In this document: positions 44,839-53,825 of the stretch, piece by piece | Position numbering within the stretch: position 1 is the stretch's first letter | Layout of the letters: each line of letters starts with the position of its first letter | DNA from: an uncultured Granulosicoccaceae bacterium | GTDB taxonomy: Bacteria > Pseudomonadota > Gammaproteobacteria > Granulosicoccales > Granulosicoccaceae | Length of the DNA: 64,000 nucleotides | Assembly (NCBI GenBank): GCA_938020525.1 | Contig: CALIHW010000005.1 | Span: 1 to 64,000, forward strand | Direction: 5' to 3' | Notes under the pieces: generated by a model | The model's input: only the letters and a program-made list of their open reading frames with translations | Told to the model about the DNA's origin: nothing | Databases searched by the model: none | Position numbers and translations under genes: made by a program

Positions 44839-45708
44839 ATGAACAAGTTAACGCAATCGCAAAAAGACCAGTTCTGGCGTGATGGTGTATTGGTTGTCGA
44901 AAATGCTGTTGACCCGCAGGACCTTGCGAGCCTTAAAAAACAGTTTGCCACTTGGGTTGAACAGAGCAGGCAGGAAGCTGATGATTATGGCGAGACACTG
45001 GACGGTCGACCGCGCTTTGATTTGCAGCCTGGCCATTGTTCCAAGCGGCCGGCGCTTCGCCGTGTGCAATCTCCGGAGGAGGTTTCGAAGGCTTATGCAA
45101 ATGTTATGCGTAATGCACATATGGTAGACTACTGCGCTGAACTCATCGGGCCTGCCATTCGATTTCACCACGGTAAAGTGAATTCAAAGTTGCCGGGTAC
45201 CGCCACGCAGGTGAAATGGCATCAGGACTTCCTGTTTCAGCCAATGACCCACCACGATATGATAACCTGCCTGTTGTTTGTTGATGAAGTGACGCTTGAA
45301 AATGGACCTCTTGAAGTTCTGCCGGGGACACACAAGGGGCCACTCTACTCACACTGGCACAATGGAGTCTTCACCGGTGCGGTAAGTGATGAAATTATCG
45401 AGCCGCAGAAACACAATGTTGTAAAGTGTACCGGACCCGCCGGTGCTGTCTGTCTGATGCATGTTAATCTGTTACACGGCTCTGCCCCCAACTTGTCTGA
45501 CAAACCGCGAACACTCTATATAACAACCTACTACGGTGAAGATGCTATTGAGCTTAGTGAGAATCACCTGCCCAGCAAATTTACCCATGAGCTGGTACGT
45601 GGTGAAGCATCTGGTCGGGTTCGCTGTGTGCCGTATGAAATGGAATTGCCCGCTGTGCCGAAGGCAACTTCGTTTTTTGCACAGCAAGAAGGTACCGACA
45701 ACAGTTAA
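44839..45708 (+). CDS. Phytanoyl-CoA dioxygenase-family Fe(II)/2-oxoglutarate oxygenase
   Basis: A 289-residue PhyH-family enzyme. Iron triad: His128 and Asp130 in KWHQDF, distal His213 in LLHGSAPN; Arg224 probably binds 2-oxoglutarate. ATG 44839 has AGGAGAGG upstream; an in-frame GTG at 44821 is less likely. Relatives include ectoine hydroxylase and N-methyl/betaine hydroxylases. As first gene of the run leading to the DMGDH-like flavoprotein, hydroxylation or demethylation of a methylated amine is a reasonable inference. Confidence 0.92.
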   Translation: MNKLTQSQKDQFWRDGVLVVENAVDPQDLASLKKQFATWVEQSRQEADDYGETLDGRPRFDLQPGHCSKRPALRRVQSPEEVSKAYANVMRNAHMVDYCAELIGPAIRFHHGKVNSKLPGTATQVKWHQDFLFQPMTHHDMITCLLFVDEVTLENGPLEVLPGTHKGPLYSHWHNGVFTGAVSDEIIEPQKHNVVKCTGPAGAVCLMHVNLLHGSAPNLSDKPRTLYITTYYGEDAIELSENHLPSKFTHELVRGEASGRVRCVPYEMELPAVPKATSFFAQQEGTDNS

Positions 45709-45740
45709 GCTGATTTCTGCAATATTATTGGAAGCATCTT

Positions 45741-46511
45741 GTGACGCATAGTCAGGTCAGCCTCGAAACGCTCAACTTCACAACCGATGACGGCTTAGGT
45801 CAGAGGGCACGTATCGGTTTAATCGTGCTTCAATCTGATCAAACCATAGAACACGAAATGGCGCAGCTTTTAAGCGATGAGGGTGTAGCGTTATATCACG
45901 CACGTATTGCCAATGATGCCGAGGTTACCCCGGAGTCTCTTCGACAGATGGAGATTGACTTACCACGTACCGCAGCGTTACTTCCTTCGTCTTTCCAGTT
46001 TGATGCTATTGGTTACGCTTGTACTTCGGGGGCTACGGTGATTGGTGAAGACAGGGTTGACCAGATTATTCGGAGCGTTCACCCAAATGCTAAAACCAGC
46101 AACCCGATCAGCGCGTGTAAAGCAGCTCTGACAGCACTTGGTCTTAATCGCATTGCACTCTTAACTCCGTACTCACCGGATGTAACTTCCGAAATGCAGG
46201 AGAATCTTCGTGCTGCAGGTTTTCTTATTAATGCAGTGGCTTCATTTAACGAGTCGGATGATTTTACTGTCGCACGTATTAGTTCAGACAGTATTCTGAA
46301 AGCTGTATTAAAAGTCGGTGCACGTGATGATTGTGATGGTGTGTTTGTCTCGTGCACAAGCCTTCGGGCACTTGAGGTTATTGCTCAGGCAGAACAAGAG
46401 CTCGGTAAGCCTGTAATCTCAAGCAATCAAACACTAGCCTGGCATCTGATGCGGCTTGCGGGCCTTAATTCATTGCATGAAGACTGCGGTTGGCTTTTTC
46501 AGCAGGGCTGA
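45741..46511 (+). CDS. Asp/Glu racemase-superfamily enzyme, EutA/maleate isomerase-like
   Basis: A 256-residue protein of the arylmalonate decarboxylase/maleate isomerase group. Both half-site Cys are present: Cys94 (YACTSGATVIGE) and Cys205 (FVSCTSLRA). The start GLIVLQSDQTIEHEM and NDAEVTPESLRQME closely resemble EutA of (hydroxy)ectoine utilisation clusters. GTG start, GGAAG 6 bases upstream. EutB/EutC partners are not in the window, so the exact reaction is open. Confidence 0.85.
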   Translation: MTHSQVSLETLNFTTDDGLGQRARIGLIVLQSDQTIEHEMAQLLSDEGVALYHARIANDAEVTPESLRQMEIDLPRTAALLPSSFQFDAIGYACTSGATVIGEDRVDQIIRSVHPNAKTSNPISACKAALTALGLNRIALLTPYSPDVTSEMQENLRAAGFLINAVASFNESDDFTVARISSDSILKAVLKVGARDDCDGVFVSCTSLRALEVIAQAEQELGKPVISSNQTLAWHLMRLAGLNSLHEDCGWLFQQG

Positions 46512-46558
46512 AGCGCGACCATCTGTTAATTGACTGGCATACGGTAGGTATCAATCAC

Positions 46559-49000
46559 ATGACAAAGCCACTGCCGGCTAAGGCGCAAGTTGTCATCATT
46601 GGTGGTGGTATTCATGGCTGTTCTGTTGCTTATCATCTAGCCAAAGGCGGCTGGACTGACATTGTGTTGCTGGAGCGCAAACAACTCACTAGTGGTACAA
46701 CGTGGCACGCTGCAGGATTAGTCGGTCAGCTGCAGGGGAGTCATTCAACCACAGCATTTGCAAGCTATGGAGTCGAGTTACTGCAACAGATAGAAGCGGA
46801 GACTGGTCAGAATCCGGGATTTCGACAATCCGGTTCCATATCCATAGCGATTAATGGGGAGCGCCTGGCTGAACTAAAGCGTAAAGCCGACTTTGCATCA
46901 TTGTTTAATGTTGACGCGCAATTTATGCAAACGGCAGAGATAAATGAACGCTGGCCTTTAATGAATGATGAAGGTGTATTGGGTGGCATTTACATGCCGG
47001 GCGATGGATCGGCCGACCCTGTAGCACTCACTCAAGCTCTGGCAAAAGGCGCACGGATAAACGGTGCCAGTGTGTTTGAGCAAGTTAAAGTCGAGCAGGT
47101 GTTAACTCAGGCAGGCAAGGTGAGTGGTGTTGTAACTGATCATGGCACCATAGAGACTGAACATGTTGTTAACTGTGGCGGCATGTGGGCCAGAGAGCTT
47201 GCGCGTAAGAATGATGTCGGCGTACCTATCCACGCCTGTGAGCACTATTATCTGGTGACTGAACCGATAGAAGACCTGCCAGCGGATCTGCCGGTACTGC
47301 GCTCCTATTGTGATGGTACTTACTGGAAAGAAGATGCAGGTAAACTGCTTTTTGGTTTTGCACATTTTAATAGTAAAGCATGGGGTACCGATGGCATACC
47401 CGATAACTTTGAATTTGACAGTCTGCCATTCATTGACAATGATGTGATGGAGGTTATAGAGCTTGCGATGAACCGGGTTCCGGCTCTTCGGGACGTAGGC
47501 ATCAGAACTTTCTTTAATGGCCCTGAAAGCTATTCACATGATGGTCGTTTTACATTAGGTGAAGCACCGAATTTACCAGGCTACTTTGTATTGGCAGGGG
47601 TCAACTCAACTGGTATTCAATCTGGCCCGGGGGCGGGTAAGGCATTGGCTGACTGGATTATGCAAGGTTATGCGCCGATGGATTTGGCAGAGATGGACCC
47701 GGCTCGCATAGAAGAATTTCAAGCTCGTGATCCTTACTTGCAGGAACGGTGTGCTGAAACCCTGGTGCTCACCTATGGTATGCACTGGCCTGGTCGGCAA
47801 AGGGAAACGGTGCGCAACCTGCGACGAACACCGTTTCATCATGCCATGAAAGCTCATGGTGCTGTCTATGCAGAAGCACAAGGGTGGGAGCGTCCTGCGT
47901 GGTTTGCACCTGAAGGTGCTGATATCACTTACGATTACTCGTTCTACAAACCGGGTTGGTTCGAGCACACACAAAGAGAGCAGAAAGCCGCCAGAGAGAG
48001 CGCTGCAATGATCGACTATTCAATGCTTGGCAAGTTAATAGTTGAAGGATCAAGTGCTGAAGCTTTTCTGCAACGGATGTGCACAAATGATGTTGCAGTG
48101 CCAGTAGGGAGGGTTGTCTACACCTTGATGCTAAATGAACGTGGTGGTATAGAAAGCGATATTACTGTTGCACGGCATGGGGCAGAAACCTTTATGGTAA
48201 TGAGTTCCATATCCCACACACGCCGAGATCGTGACTATTTGCAGCGTAATATCAACTCGAATGAGGATGTCCGTTTGCGAGATGTGACTACATCCTATGG
48301 CGTTTTGTCGGTGTGTGGTCCCAGGTCACGCGAGCTTTTGCAGTCAGTATGCAAGATCGATTTATCTGACGATGCCTTCCCGTTTAACAGCTTTCAGACC
48401 TTTCAGATCGGACATGCCACAGTCACTGCCCAACGTTTGTCATACACAGGTGAATTGGGTTGGGAGATTTTTATTACGCCAGATTTTGCCGAGCATGTCT
48501 TTGAAGTTCTCTATGCGGCTGGAAAAAAGTATGATCTGCAGCTTGTGGGCGGGGAGGCCCTTAATGCTTTGCGGATCGAAAAAGGCTTTGTGCATTGGGG
48601 GCATGATGTTTCCTACACTGAATCGCCCTACCAAATCGGACTGGAGTTTGTATGCAAAGCCAATAAAGATATTGCGTTCATCGGGTGCGATGCCTATTTA
48701 TCACGCAGGTCGGATGATGAGGGGCCGTTTCTGTGTTCTATAATTCTGCAGGATTCGGATGCCATGCTGTTTCATAATGAGCCTGTACTTCGTGATGGTG
48801 AGATAGCGGGATTTGTTACCAGCGGAGCCTTTTCCTATACGCAGAGTGCATCGATTGGGCTATGTTTTGTATCGTTGCCAGAGGGCGATGCGGGCAAAAC
48901 TGCACTTGAGACAGGGCACTATGAGGTAGTGGTTGAAGGGAAAAAGATTCCAGTCAGCCTGAGTACTAAAGCGCTATTGACACCTTGTACCTCCGGATAA
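46559..49000 (+). CDS. Dimethylglycine/sarcosine dehydrogenase-like flavoprotein with GcvT domain
   Basis: An 813-residue two-part enzyme. The N-terminal DAO-type FAD domain (about 10-370) has VVIIGGGIHGCSVAYHLA and the covalent-flavin-type GTTWHAAGLVGQ (His likely linked to FAD). After a FAO_M linker, the C-terminal GcvT/aminomethyltransferase domain (about 430-810) binds tetrahydrofolate. The reaction type is oxidative N-demethylation of dimethylglycine or sarcosine with transfer of the C1 unit to folate. ATG 46559 is chosen; the longer frame from 46490 overlaps the previous gene without gain. Confidence 0.93.
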   Translation: MTKPLPAKAQVVIIGGGIHGCSVAYHLAKGGWTDIVLLERKQLTSGTTWHAAGLVGQLQGSHSTTAFASYGVELLQQIEAETGQNPGFRQSGSISIAINGERLAELKRKADFASLFNVDAQFMQTAEINERWPLMNDEGVLGGIYMPGDGSADPVALTQALAKGARINGASVFEQVKVEQVLTQAGKVSGVVTDHGTIETEHVVNCGGMWARELARKNDVGVPIHACEHYYLVTEPIEDLPADLPVLRSYCDGTYWKEDAGKLLFGFAHFNSKAWGTDGIPDNFEFDSLPFIDNDVMEVIELAMNRVPALRDVGIRTFFNGPESYSHDGRFTLGEAPNLPGYFVLAGVNSTGIQSGPGAGKALADWIMQGYAPMDLAEMDPARIEEFQARDPYLQERCAETLVLTYGMHWPGRQRETVRNLRRTPFHHAMKAHGAVYAEAQGWERPAWFAPEGADITYDYSFYKPGWFEHTQREQKAARESAAMIDYSMLGKLIVEGSSAEAFLQRMCTNDVAVPVGRVVYTLMLNERGGIESDITVARHGAETFMVMSSISHTRRDRDYLQRNINSNEDVRLRDVTTSYGVLSVCGPRSRELLQSVCKIDLSDDAFPFNSFQTFQIGHATVTAQRLSYTGELGWEIFITPDFAEHVFEVLYAAGKKYDLQLVGGEALNALRIEKGFVHWGHDVSYTESPYQIGLEFVCKANKDIAFIGCDAYLSRRSDDEGPFLCSIILQDSDAMLFHNEPVLRDGEIAGFVTSGAFSYTQSASIGLCFVSLPEGDAGKTALETGHYEVVVEGKKIPVSLSTKALLTPCTSG

Positions 49001-49048
49001 GCCTGACTTCCCGTTTAATGTTTCATTTGGCACAACTACGGAAATTCC

Positions 49049-50194
49049 ATGTTTGATAAACGTCTGGCTGATTTCAGAGCCCGGTTGGCTGCCGCAGATA
49101 TTGATGTTGCACTAATCACGGATGAAGACAATGTTTATTATCTTACCGGCTACTACGACTATCTGCATATGGAGTTTGGCCGTCCCACCATTCTGATTGT
49201 CTTCAAAGACGAATCCAGTCTTCTCGTCACACCAACAATAGATTTGGAAAGTGCAAAAGTGCTTGCTCATGCAGACAGAATTATTGCATGGAATGATGGT
49301 ATGGGTAATGAGTGGCGTGAGGAGTTGCCGGGTGCGTTAAAGAGTTCGTCCAGAGTCGGCATAGAGCCGGAGTATATGCCGCCGTTGGTAAAACAGTATA
49401 TCGATACGCTGGTTAAGCCAGAGGCATTAAAAAACGTTACACCCATATTGTCTGATCTGCGAATGATAAAGTCACCGGAGGAACTTCAGCTTGCACGCCA
49501 CGCGGGTGAAGTTGCCAATGCGATGATGAATGCCGGAAGAGAAGCCATAGCAGACGGTGTGGCTGAGTTTGAGGTAGCGCTTGCAACTTCACAAGCGGGT
49601 ACCAGAAAAGCAGCACAGTTGCTGGAAGTGCATTACAACACTACAGACATGTCACCGAACATACACTTCCTGCAGATTATGGCCTCTGGTGATGAGATTA
49701 TTAAAACCCACCACCGGGCCAGTACACGAGTCATGAAAAGAGGTGAGCCCGTATTTCTTTGTTTTTGCGGGATGACAAACTTCCATCGCTTTAAGCTGGG
49801 TTTCGACAGAACTTTCTGGATTGGTGAAGTCGCCGATACATCACAACAGCAAGTGTACGAGGTTGCAGTATCCAGTCAAAAAGCCGCACTTGAAGCACTA
49901 CGCCCCGGTGTGACTGCCGAGAGTGTTCATGCAGCCTATGCCGAGGTAATAGAGAGTGCCGGCTATGATTATCCGTTTCGCTGTGGTCGTGCCACCGGAT
50001 TCAGTTTTCTGGAAAAGCCACAGCTGGTCACCGGTGATAAAACAGTTTTGCAGCCAGGTATGGTACTCGCTATCGACGGATCAGTGGCTACTGACACCTT
50101 TCGTGCGCAGGTTGGTGACAGTGTTATTATTACTGAACAAGGTTACGAGCAGATCACTGATCATCCTAAGCAGGTAGAACAGATAGTTCTATAA
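49049..50194 (+). CDS. Creatinase-like pita-bread hydrolase without M24 metal site
   Basis: A 381-residue protein of creatinase/M24 fold. The metal ligands of M24 peptidases are replaced: the Asp pair becomes Cys/Gly (VFLCFCGMTNFH and LGFDRTFW), the His segment is RATGFS, and the two Glu are Asp (AIDGS, GDSVII). This matches metal-free creatinase better than an aminopeptidase; a His equivalent to creatinase His232 occurs in IKTHHRAS. Creatinase splits creatine to sarcosine and urea, and sarcosine would be a substrate for the flavoprotein 48 bases upstream. The exact substrate is inferred. Confidence 0.78.
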   Translation: MFDKRLADFRARLAAADIDVALITDEDNVYYLTGYYDYLHMEFGRPTILIVFKDESSLLVTPTIDLESAKVLAHADRIIAWNDGMGNEWREELPGALKSSSRVGIEPEYMPPLVKQYIDTLVKPEALKNVTPILSDLRMIKSPEELQLARHAGEVANAMMNAGREAIADGVAEFEVALATSQAGTRKAAQLLEVHYNTTDMSPNIHFLQIMASGDEIIKTHHRASTRVMKRGEPVFLCFCGMTNFHRFKLGFDRTFWIGEVADTSQQQVYEVAVSSQKAALEALRPGVTAESVHAAYAEVIESAGYDYPFRCGRATGFSFLEKPQLVTGDKTVLQPGMVLAIDGSVATDTFRAQVGDSVIITEQGYEQITDHPKQVEQIVL

Positions 50195-50198
50195 AAGA

Positions 50199-50759
50199 TT
50201 ATTGATGCGAATTATTATAATGGCCAACAAGCACACCACTATAAGAAACCAACTCGCCTATTAGTGGTGCGTTGAAACCAACATAGAAATTGTAATACCC
50301 GTTGTCTATAAACTTGTAGGCTTTCGATTCGGGAAAAAGCCATGCAGGTAGTGGCAGCCCGCAAAGACGGAAGCCCAGACATCGCCAATACCAACCATTG
50401 TTTTTAATTTCTACTGTGAGCTTGATATGTAGTGGGCCGGTTTTCTCTATCCAATAGCCATTTTTAATAGTGCCGACGGGATAGAAAGTTGATTTCATTT
50501 CTATTGTGTTGTTGAAGTTCCGATCCCAGTGGAGGGCTGTTTCAGAATGAGTGATCGTGACTACTAGTTTGTTGTTTCCCGCAGGTGGCAGGCCGAGCTT
50601 TCTGGATAGTCGCCTGCCTATAACACCGGCGATTCTATGTCCGACAGCGACATTAACCTCGCCCGCCAGCAGCCCGCCGTGAGTGTGCAGTTGTTGTAGT
50701 TCAGGGGCCAGTTTTGAAAATTCGTCACCAAACCAGTTTTTCACGATGTTGCTTGCCAC
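50199..50759 (-). CDS. DUF4166-type protein
   Basis: A 186-residue protein resembling the DUF4166 family: start FSKLAPELQQLHTHGG, middle VTITHSETALHWDRNFNN, and the WYWRCLGFRLCGLPLPAWLFPES signature (split). Family function is unknown; members often sit beside short-chain reductases or epimerases. No signal peptide. Convergent with the creatinase-like gene, 4 bases apart. Confidence 0.7.
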   Translation of the reverse strand: MASNIVKNWFGDEFSKLAPELQQLHTHGGLLAGEVNVAVGHRIAGVIGRRLSRKLGLPPAGNNKLVVTITHSETALHWDRNFNNTIEMKSTFYPVGTIKNGYWIEKTGPLHIKLTVEIKNNGWYWRCLGFRLCGLPLPAWLFPESKAYKFIDNGYYNFYVGFNAPLIGELVSYSGVLVGHYNNSHQ

Positions 50760-50810
50760 ACTCAGTACCAGTTTGGATCGGGTTTAGGCTCTGAGAGTAT
50801 CAAAACGCTA

Positions 50811-50977
50811 CTAGGAGCTTGTCCGAGAATGAATGATCTACTGCGAAAGCGATCTTTTGGCCAGCTATTACGATCGATATCGTTAGATATGAATAACTAT
50901 TCGCCTCAATCGATCGAAATATCTGACTCAAAATCTCACTTTCTCGCTACGACCCTCATTCTCGGACAAGCTCCTAG
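50811..50977. mobile_element. MITE-like element, copy 2
   Basis: The same 159-bp element as at 49-215, here 50815-50973, flanked by CTAG (50811-50814 and 50974-50977). It lies between the DUF4166 gene and the cox regulator, ending 94 bases before the regulator start. Near-identity between the copies suggests recent movement. Confidence 0.85.
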
Positions 50978-51071
50978 TGGCGGCGTAATTTGAATCAGGC
51001 TTGACGAGTTTGCTCGCAATGCTCAACAATTACTGTAATGTCCGCAATTCCTCTTCCCGGGTAAATATCTG

Positions 51072-52304
51072 TTGATCGCCGTGTCGCACAATATGGTTCT
51101 GGTGTTTGCGTCGATAGCAGTGTCACTGGTCGCGGCATTTACCGGTTTGGCGATAAGCAATAACATCGCATCACTGCCGGATACCAGGCGTAAAGCGCTT
51201 GTTGTTATGTCTGCCTTTGTGATTGGCGGCGGAATCTGGTCCATGCACTTTGTAGCGATGCTGGCGCATGAGATTTCAGTGCCGGTTTACTACGACTCTC
51301 TGCAAACGCTGGGTTCAGCGCTTATAGCAATACTGGTGGTTGGTGCAGCTTTCCTCATGTTGCACTTTTCAAATAGAACACCGGCAACTTTAACGGTTGC
51401 AGGTCTGATGTTCGGGGCAGGTGTTATCGTTATGCATTACGTCGGTATGCTGGCGATCAGAGGTGTTATTCCTCAATTTAGCCTGGTCTCTGTGTTGATG
51501 GCGATAGTAGTGGCGGCATTGGCAGGTATCGTCGCGGTCCGTGTGGCGTACGGCCATAGATCAAAACAAAACATTGTCTTTGGTGCGGTGGTGTTCGGGC
51601 TGGCGGTGGCAGCAGTGCATTATGCGGCAATGCTGGGCACGACCTTTCAGGCGGATGACAGTTTTGAGTCCGTGCCGGTAGCCATGTCAAACCATTCACT
51701 TGCCATCTCGGTCGCTGTGGCTTCGTTTGTAATTTGCGGTGCGTTCTTGTTGGCGACCACCAGTTTTTTAACCCAGGCACCTGCGGTCGAGCAATCTCAC
51801 GGAGACATCGGGAGTCTTGCTGTACCCGATAGTCCTGATGTGAGTCTGTCATCGACTCCGGACTCGGGCACAAACAAAAATGCAGGCACAAATGCGAGTC
51901 TCCAACGTGCCGGTACTGAAGCTGATTCAACAGTTCAGATCCCTTTTGAGAAGAATAAAAAAATTGGCTATCTCGATGCGTCAGCGGTGGCAGCGGCCAG
52001 AGCAGATGGTCACTACTCACATCTTTACACCCGGTCTGGTGTGCATTTTTGTCCCTGGTCAATCAAAGAGGTGGAAGCCCGGTTGGCGGGCGCCGGTTTT
52101 CACCGGACGCATAGGAGCTATCTGGTGAACATCAATGCTGTGGATAACTTCGAGAAACGAAAGGACACAGGCGTCTGTTTGTTTAACGGTTATCCGAATC
52201 TTTCCAGTGTGCCTGTCAGCCGAAACCGGGTTATCAGTTTGCAGCAGGTGCTTGATGCGAGGCCCGATCATTCGCCGGAGCAAATTCCGGGGCAGACGGC
52301 TTAG
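51072..52304 (+). CDS. MHYT-LytTR sensor-regulator, CoxC/CoxH-like
   Basis: A 410-residue membrane-bound regulator. Residues 1-235 form an MHYT domain: seven helices with three metal-site motifs, WSMHFVAM, VMHYVGM and AVHYAAM, proposed elsewhere to bind copper and sense diatomic gas. After a hydrophilic linker comes a LytTR DNA-binding domain (about 295-400; RTHRSYLVNINAV). The same two-domain build occurs in CoxC and CoxH of CO dehydrogenase clusters. TTG 51072 is kept as start because the SHN at residue 5 belongs to the domain. It probably controls the cox genes starting at 52468. Confidence 0.87.
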   Translation: MIAVSHNMVLVFASIAVSLVAAFTGLAISNNIASLPDTRRKALVVMSAFVIGGGIWSMHFVAMLAHEISVPVYYDSLQTLGSALIAILVVGAAFLMLHFSNRTPATLTVAGLMFGAGVIVMHYVGMLAIRGVIPQFSLVSVLMAIVVAALAGIVAVRVAYGHRSKQNIVFGAVVFGLAVAAVHYAAMLGTTFQADDSFESVPVAMSNHSLAISVAVASFVICGAFLLATTSFLTQAPAVEQSHGDIGSLAVPDSPDVSLSSTPDSGTNKNAGTNASLQRAGTEADSTVQIPFEKNKKIGYLDASAVAAARADGHYSHLYTRSGVHFCPWSIKEVEARLAGAGFHRTHRSYLVNINAVDNFEKRKDTGVCLFNGYPNLSSVPVSRNRVISLQQVLDARPDHSPEQIPGQTA

Positions 52305-52467
52305 TACTGTTTTAATTTAGGAAAATCAAAAAGATACTTGAGTTTCTGCACGAACGTCGTTGGTGAGTGTCAACGTAGGTCATGAAAAACCGGCTTTCTT
52401 CGTAAAGAAATTCTTCTCCGTGTAAGCCCCACCGCGTAACCTGTACCTCCCTAACAGGAGGCGGAAC

Positions 52468-53322
52468 ATGATTACCGGAAACTTCGAGTACCACCAACCG
52501 GGCTCAATACCAGAGGCAGTAGCGCTGCTGTCGAAACTCGGCGACGACGCACGAGTGATTGCAGGCGGGCACAGTTTGATACCTACCATGAAATTGCGTC
52601 TGGCGATGCCGGAGCATTTGATCGATTTGCAGGCCGTAAAAGAGCTTAAGAAGATTTCCGTTTCCGGCGGTGAGATTTGTATCGGTGCGATGACCACTCA
52701 GGCCGAATTGATTGCCAGCGATGAATTGCACAAAGCGGCACCGATTGTCCGCGAGACCTCGCTTCAAATCGCGGACCCTCAGGTTAGGTATATGGGGACA
52801 ATAGGTGGCAATGTGGCCAACGGCGACCCGGGCAACGACATGCCAGCCCTGATGCAATGTCTCAACGCCAACTTTACTTTAAGCGGCCCTGATGGCGAGC
52901 GAACAGTGAATGCTCGCGAATTTTACGAGGCTGCCTATTTCACGGCGCGCGATGATCTGGAAATTCTCACTGAAATCCGGTTTCCGACATGTACCGGTGG
53001 TTACGCTTATGAGAAGCAAAAGCGCAAGATAGGTGATTACGCGACAGCCGCGGCGGCAGTGTTACTGACCAAGAGTGGTGATAGTTGTGAGTCTGCATCG
53101 ATCGCTTTGACAAATTTGGCAGACACGCCCGTGTATTGTGAAGAAGCATCGCAGCAACTGGTCAGTAACGGTTTAGGCGATGACTCTGTTAAAAGTGCCG
53201 TCGCATCGGCGATGGGGCAGATTGATCCGGTTGATGACAACCGAGGGCCTGCCGAATTTAAACGCCATGCAGCCGCGATCATTCTGCGTAAAGCCATTCA
53301 ACAAGCCTGGGCACGGGCGTAG
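52468..53322 (+). CDS. coxM: Aerobic CO dehydrogenase, medium FAD subunit
   Basis: A 284-residue flavoprotein subunit. The two FAD signatures AGGHS (32-36) and TIGGN (111-115) lie at the positions known from Oligotropha CoxM. GGAGGCGG precedes ATG. It passes electrons from the iron-sulfur subunit to the quinone pool. Confidence 0.96.
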   Translation: MITGNFEYHQPGSIPEAVALLSKLGDDARVIAGGHSLIPTMKLRLAMPEHLIDLQAVKELKKISVSGGEICIGAMTTQAELIASDELHKAAPIVRETSLQIADPQVRYMGTIGGNVANGDPGNDMPALMQCLNANFTLSGPDGERTVNAREFYEAAYFTARDDLEILTEIRFPTCTGGYAYEKQKRKIGDYATAAAAVLLTKSGDSCESASIALTNLADTPVYCEEASQQLVSNGLGDDSVKSAVASAMGQIDPVDDNRGPAEFKRHAAAIILRKAIQQAWARA

Positions 53323-53336
53323 ATAAGGGGAGCACT

Positions 53337-53825
53337 ATGTCGAAACAAAAAATCAATCTGAATGTGAACGGCCAGAGTGTGACTGCAGAGGCTGAGCCTC
53401 GTGAGCTGTTGATACATGTTTTACGAGAGCAGCTTGAGATCACCGGCCCACACATTGGTTGCGAGACAACACACTGCGGTGCATGTACTGTTGAAATGGA
53501 TGGTATGTCGGTTAAGTCCTGCACCATATTCGCAGTACAGGCGCAAGGTAAGGAAATAACTACTATTGAAGGTCTGGGTGATCCGGACAAGCTGCATGTA
53601 TTGCAGGAGAAGTTCAAAGAACACCATGGGCTGCAATGCGGCTTCTGTACACCAGGCATGATTACCCGTGCTCATCGTCTGCTTGAAGAAAACCCCAACC
53701 CGACAGAAGAAGACGTGCGCTTTGGTATCGCAGGCAATCTTTGTCGCTGCACCGGTTATCAGAATATCGTCAAATCGGTAATGGCCGCCGCAGAAGAAAT
53801 CAACAACCCGGAGTCAGCCACATGA
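53337..53825 (+). CDS. coxS: Aerobic CO dehydrogenase, small 2Fe-2S subunit
   Basis: A 162-residue subunit with two [2Fe-2S] clusters. The plant-type set is Cys42, 47, 50 and 62 ([13 protein letters not shown]); the helical-domain set is Cys101, 104, 136 and 138 (CGFC, CRC). Stop overlaps the coxL start (ATGA). Confidence 0.96.
   Translation: MSKQKINLNVNGQSVTAEAEPRELLIHVLREQLEITGPHIGCETTHCGACTVEMDGMSVKSCTIFAVQAQGKEITTIEGLGDPDKLHVLQEKFKEHHGLQCGFCTPGMITRAHRLLEENPNPTEEDVRFGIAGNLCRCTGYQNIVKSVMAAAEEINNPESAT

Noticed and set aside
51478-52062. 194-codon frame antisense to the MHYT-LytTR gene
   Set aside because: Pro/His/Arg-rich antisense translation typical of shadow frames.
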